From positions 1 through 13,254 of the forward strand of contig CAYLSM010000121.1 in NCBI GenBank assembly GCA_964386505.1: 13,254 nucleotides of DNA, in the 5' to 3' direction. Positions within the stretch are counted from its first letter, which is position 1; every line of letters begins with the position of its first letter. This document shows positions 12,689 to 13,254 of this stretch, in pieces. Source of the stretch: JAJFUG01 sp964386505. Its GTDB lineage: Bacteria; Gemmatimonadota; Glassbacteria; GWA2-58-10. The position numbers and the translations under genes are program-made. The notes beneath the pieces were generated by a model. It did not search any database. It was not told the origin of the DNA and worked only from the letters and a program-made list of their open reading frames with translations.

Positions 12689-13254
12689 CTAACTACCTCC
12701 CTCTGCGGATTGAAAATAATCATAAAAGGCCGGCTGGCCCCGGACTCCCCGACATTCTCCGCCTCACGGCTGTAGCGCCGTCCGGCGAAATATAGGTTCC
12801 CCTGGCTGTCCTTGACATCGCAGCCGGTGACCTCGCTGATTTCGGAAACCGGGAAGCGCAGGACCACGCGTTTGTTCCGGGTGACAGGATCGAATTCCAC
12901 CAGCAGGGTGGTGTCGCGCACGGCGTAGCGTCCGTGCCCGCCCACGAAATAATACAGCCGCCCGTTGTCGGCCATGGCCAGGTTGGGACTGTAGCCCGGC
13001 GGTGGCAGCTTGGGACGGTCGAGGGTGGGGCCGAGGGCGCGCACCGGACCGATCCCGCGGCGCTGGGGCTGGAACGAGAGCACCATGTTGCCGTAGGTTA
13101 TCAGGTAGATCAGGCCGCGCGAGCGGTCGCTGGCGTAGGTGGGCACGCCGGTGATCATATCCGCGGCCGGGGTGCCGGGGAAAGCCGGCAGGCTGTCCTG
13201 GTCGAACAGGAGACGTCCGGTCTGGCGCTCGTACTTGACCAGACGCTGGCGCCA
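12685..13254 (-). CDS. Propeller-like protein, 5' end beyond the window
   Basis: The reading frame is open to the window edge (first complete codon read is TGG at 13252-13254), so the visible 189 residues are the C-terminal part of a longer protein. An internal ATG at 13158 exists but has no convincing ribosome-binding site, and the frame upstream of it (YERQTGRLLFDQDSLPAFPG) keeps the same repeat style, so I read through it. Blade-like pieces such as LVEFDPVTRNKRVVLRFP, DVKDSQGNLYFAGRR and MADNGRLYYFVGG resemble those of the following gene, suggesting a second beta-propeller. The last codons overlap the next start as ATGA. Function is unknown; whether it is exported cannot be judged without its N-terminus. 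Confidence 0.8.
   Translation of the reverse strand, partial: WRQRLVKYERQTGRLLFDQDSLPAFPGTPAADMITGVPTYASDRSRGLIYLITYGNMVLSFQPQRRGIGPVRALGPTLDRPKLPPPGYSPNLAMADNGRLYYFVGGHGRYAVRDTTLLVEFDPVTRNKRVVLRFPVSEISEVTGCDVKDSQGNLYFAGRRYSREAENVGESGASRPFMIIFNPQREVVR

Noticed and set aside
11480..12775. 431-codon plus-strand ORF opposite the beta-propeller gene
   Set aside because: Begins in the terminator region and has no recognisable domain, whereas the minus strand has a signal peptide, ribosome-binding site and repeated blades.

Overview
This is a GC-rich, densely packed bacterial segment in which every protein gene I can support lies on the minus strand, so transcription runs from high to low coordinates. 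The long plus-strand ORFs are antisense shadows of GC-rich genes. The organism is probably Gram-negative-like: it has several exported proteins, one likely lipoprotein, a GT-C sugar transferase of the ArnT type, and sulfatase/TPR fusions of a kind common in environmental, often uncultured, high-GC phyla. I cannot name the taxon from sequence alone.

Layout from the right edge. (1) A 5'-truncated gene (12685-13254) is coupled by an ATGA overlap to an exported beta-propeller protein (11486-12688); the pair ends at a good intrinsic terminator (11422-11458). (2) A single PAS-domain protein with a C-terminal CxxC...CxxC module (10705-11316). (3) A likely sigma70-type promoter (10620-10648) drives two tandem, translationally coupled paralogues (8260-10569 and 5942-8263). 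Each joins an N-terminal sulfatase/alkaline-phosphatase-superfamily domain to about nine TPR repeats. Both carry Thr where true sulfatases carry the Cys or Ser that becomes formylglycine. (4) A 28-bp near-perfect palindrome (5857-5884) that looks like an interspersed repeat. (5) A radical SAM/SPASM enzyme (4649-5800) followed after 46 nt by an ICMT-like membrane methyltransferase (4048-4602). (6) An exported Cys-type glutathione peroxidase (3292-3864), an ArnT/PMT-like glycosyltransferase (1565-3253, TTG start) and a DJ-1/PfpI-family protein (1010-1519, GTG start) with short gaps, probably one operon ending near a hairpin at 949-980. (7) A secreted protein of unknown function (100-831).

The most interesting point is the pair of Thr-nucleophile sulfatase-fold/TPR proteins. 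The nearby radical SAM/SPASM gene tempts one to infer a sulfatase-maturase pair, but motif reading argues against it. I found no CRISPR array, tRNA, rRNA, IS element or phage gene, and no gene-free stretch over 300 bases. The left edge (1-99) holds nothing I can assign.
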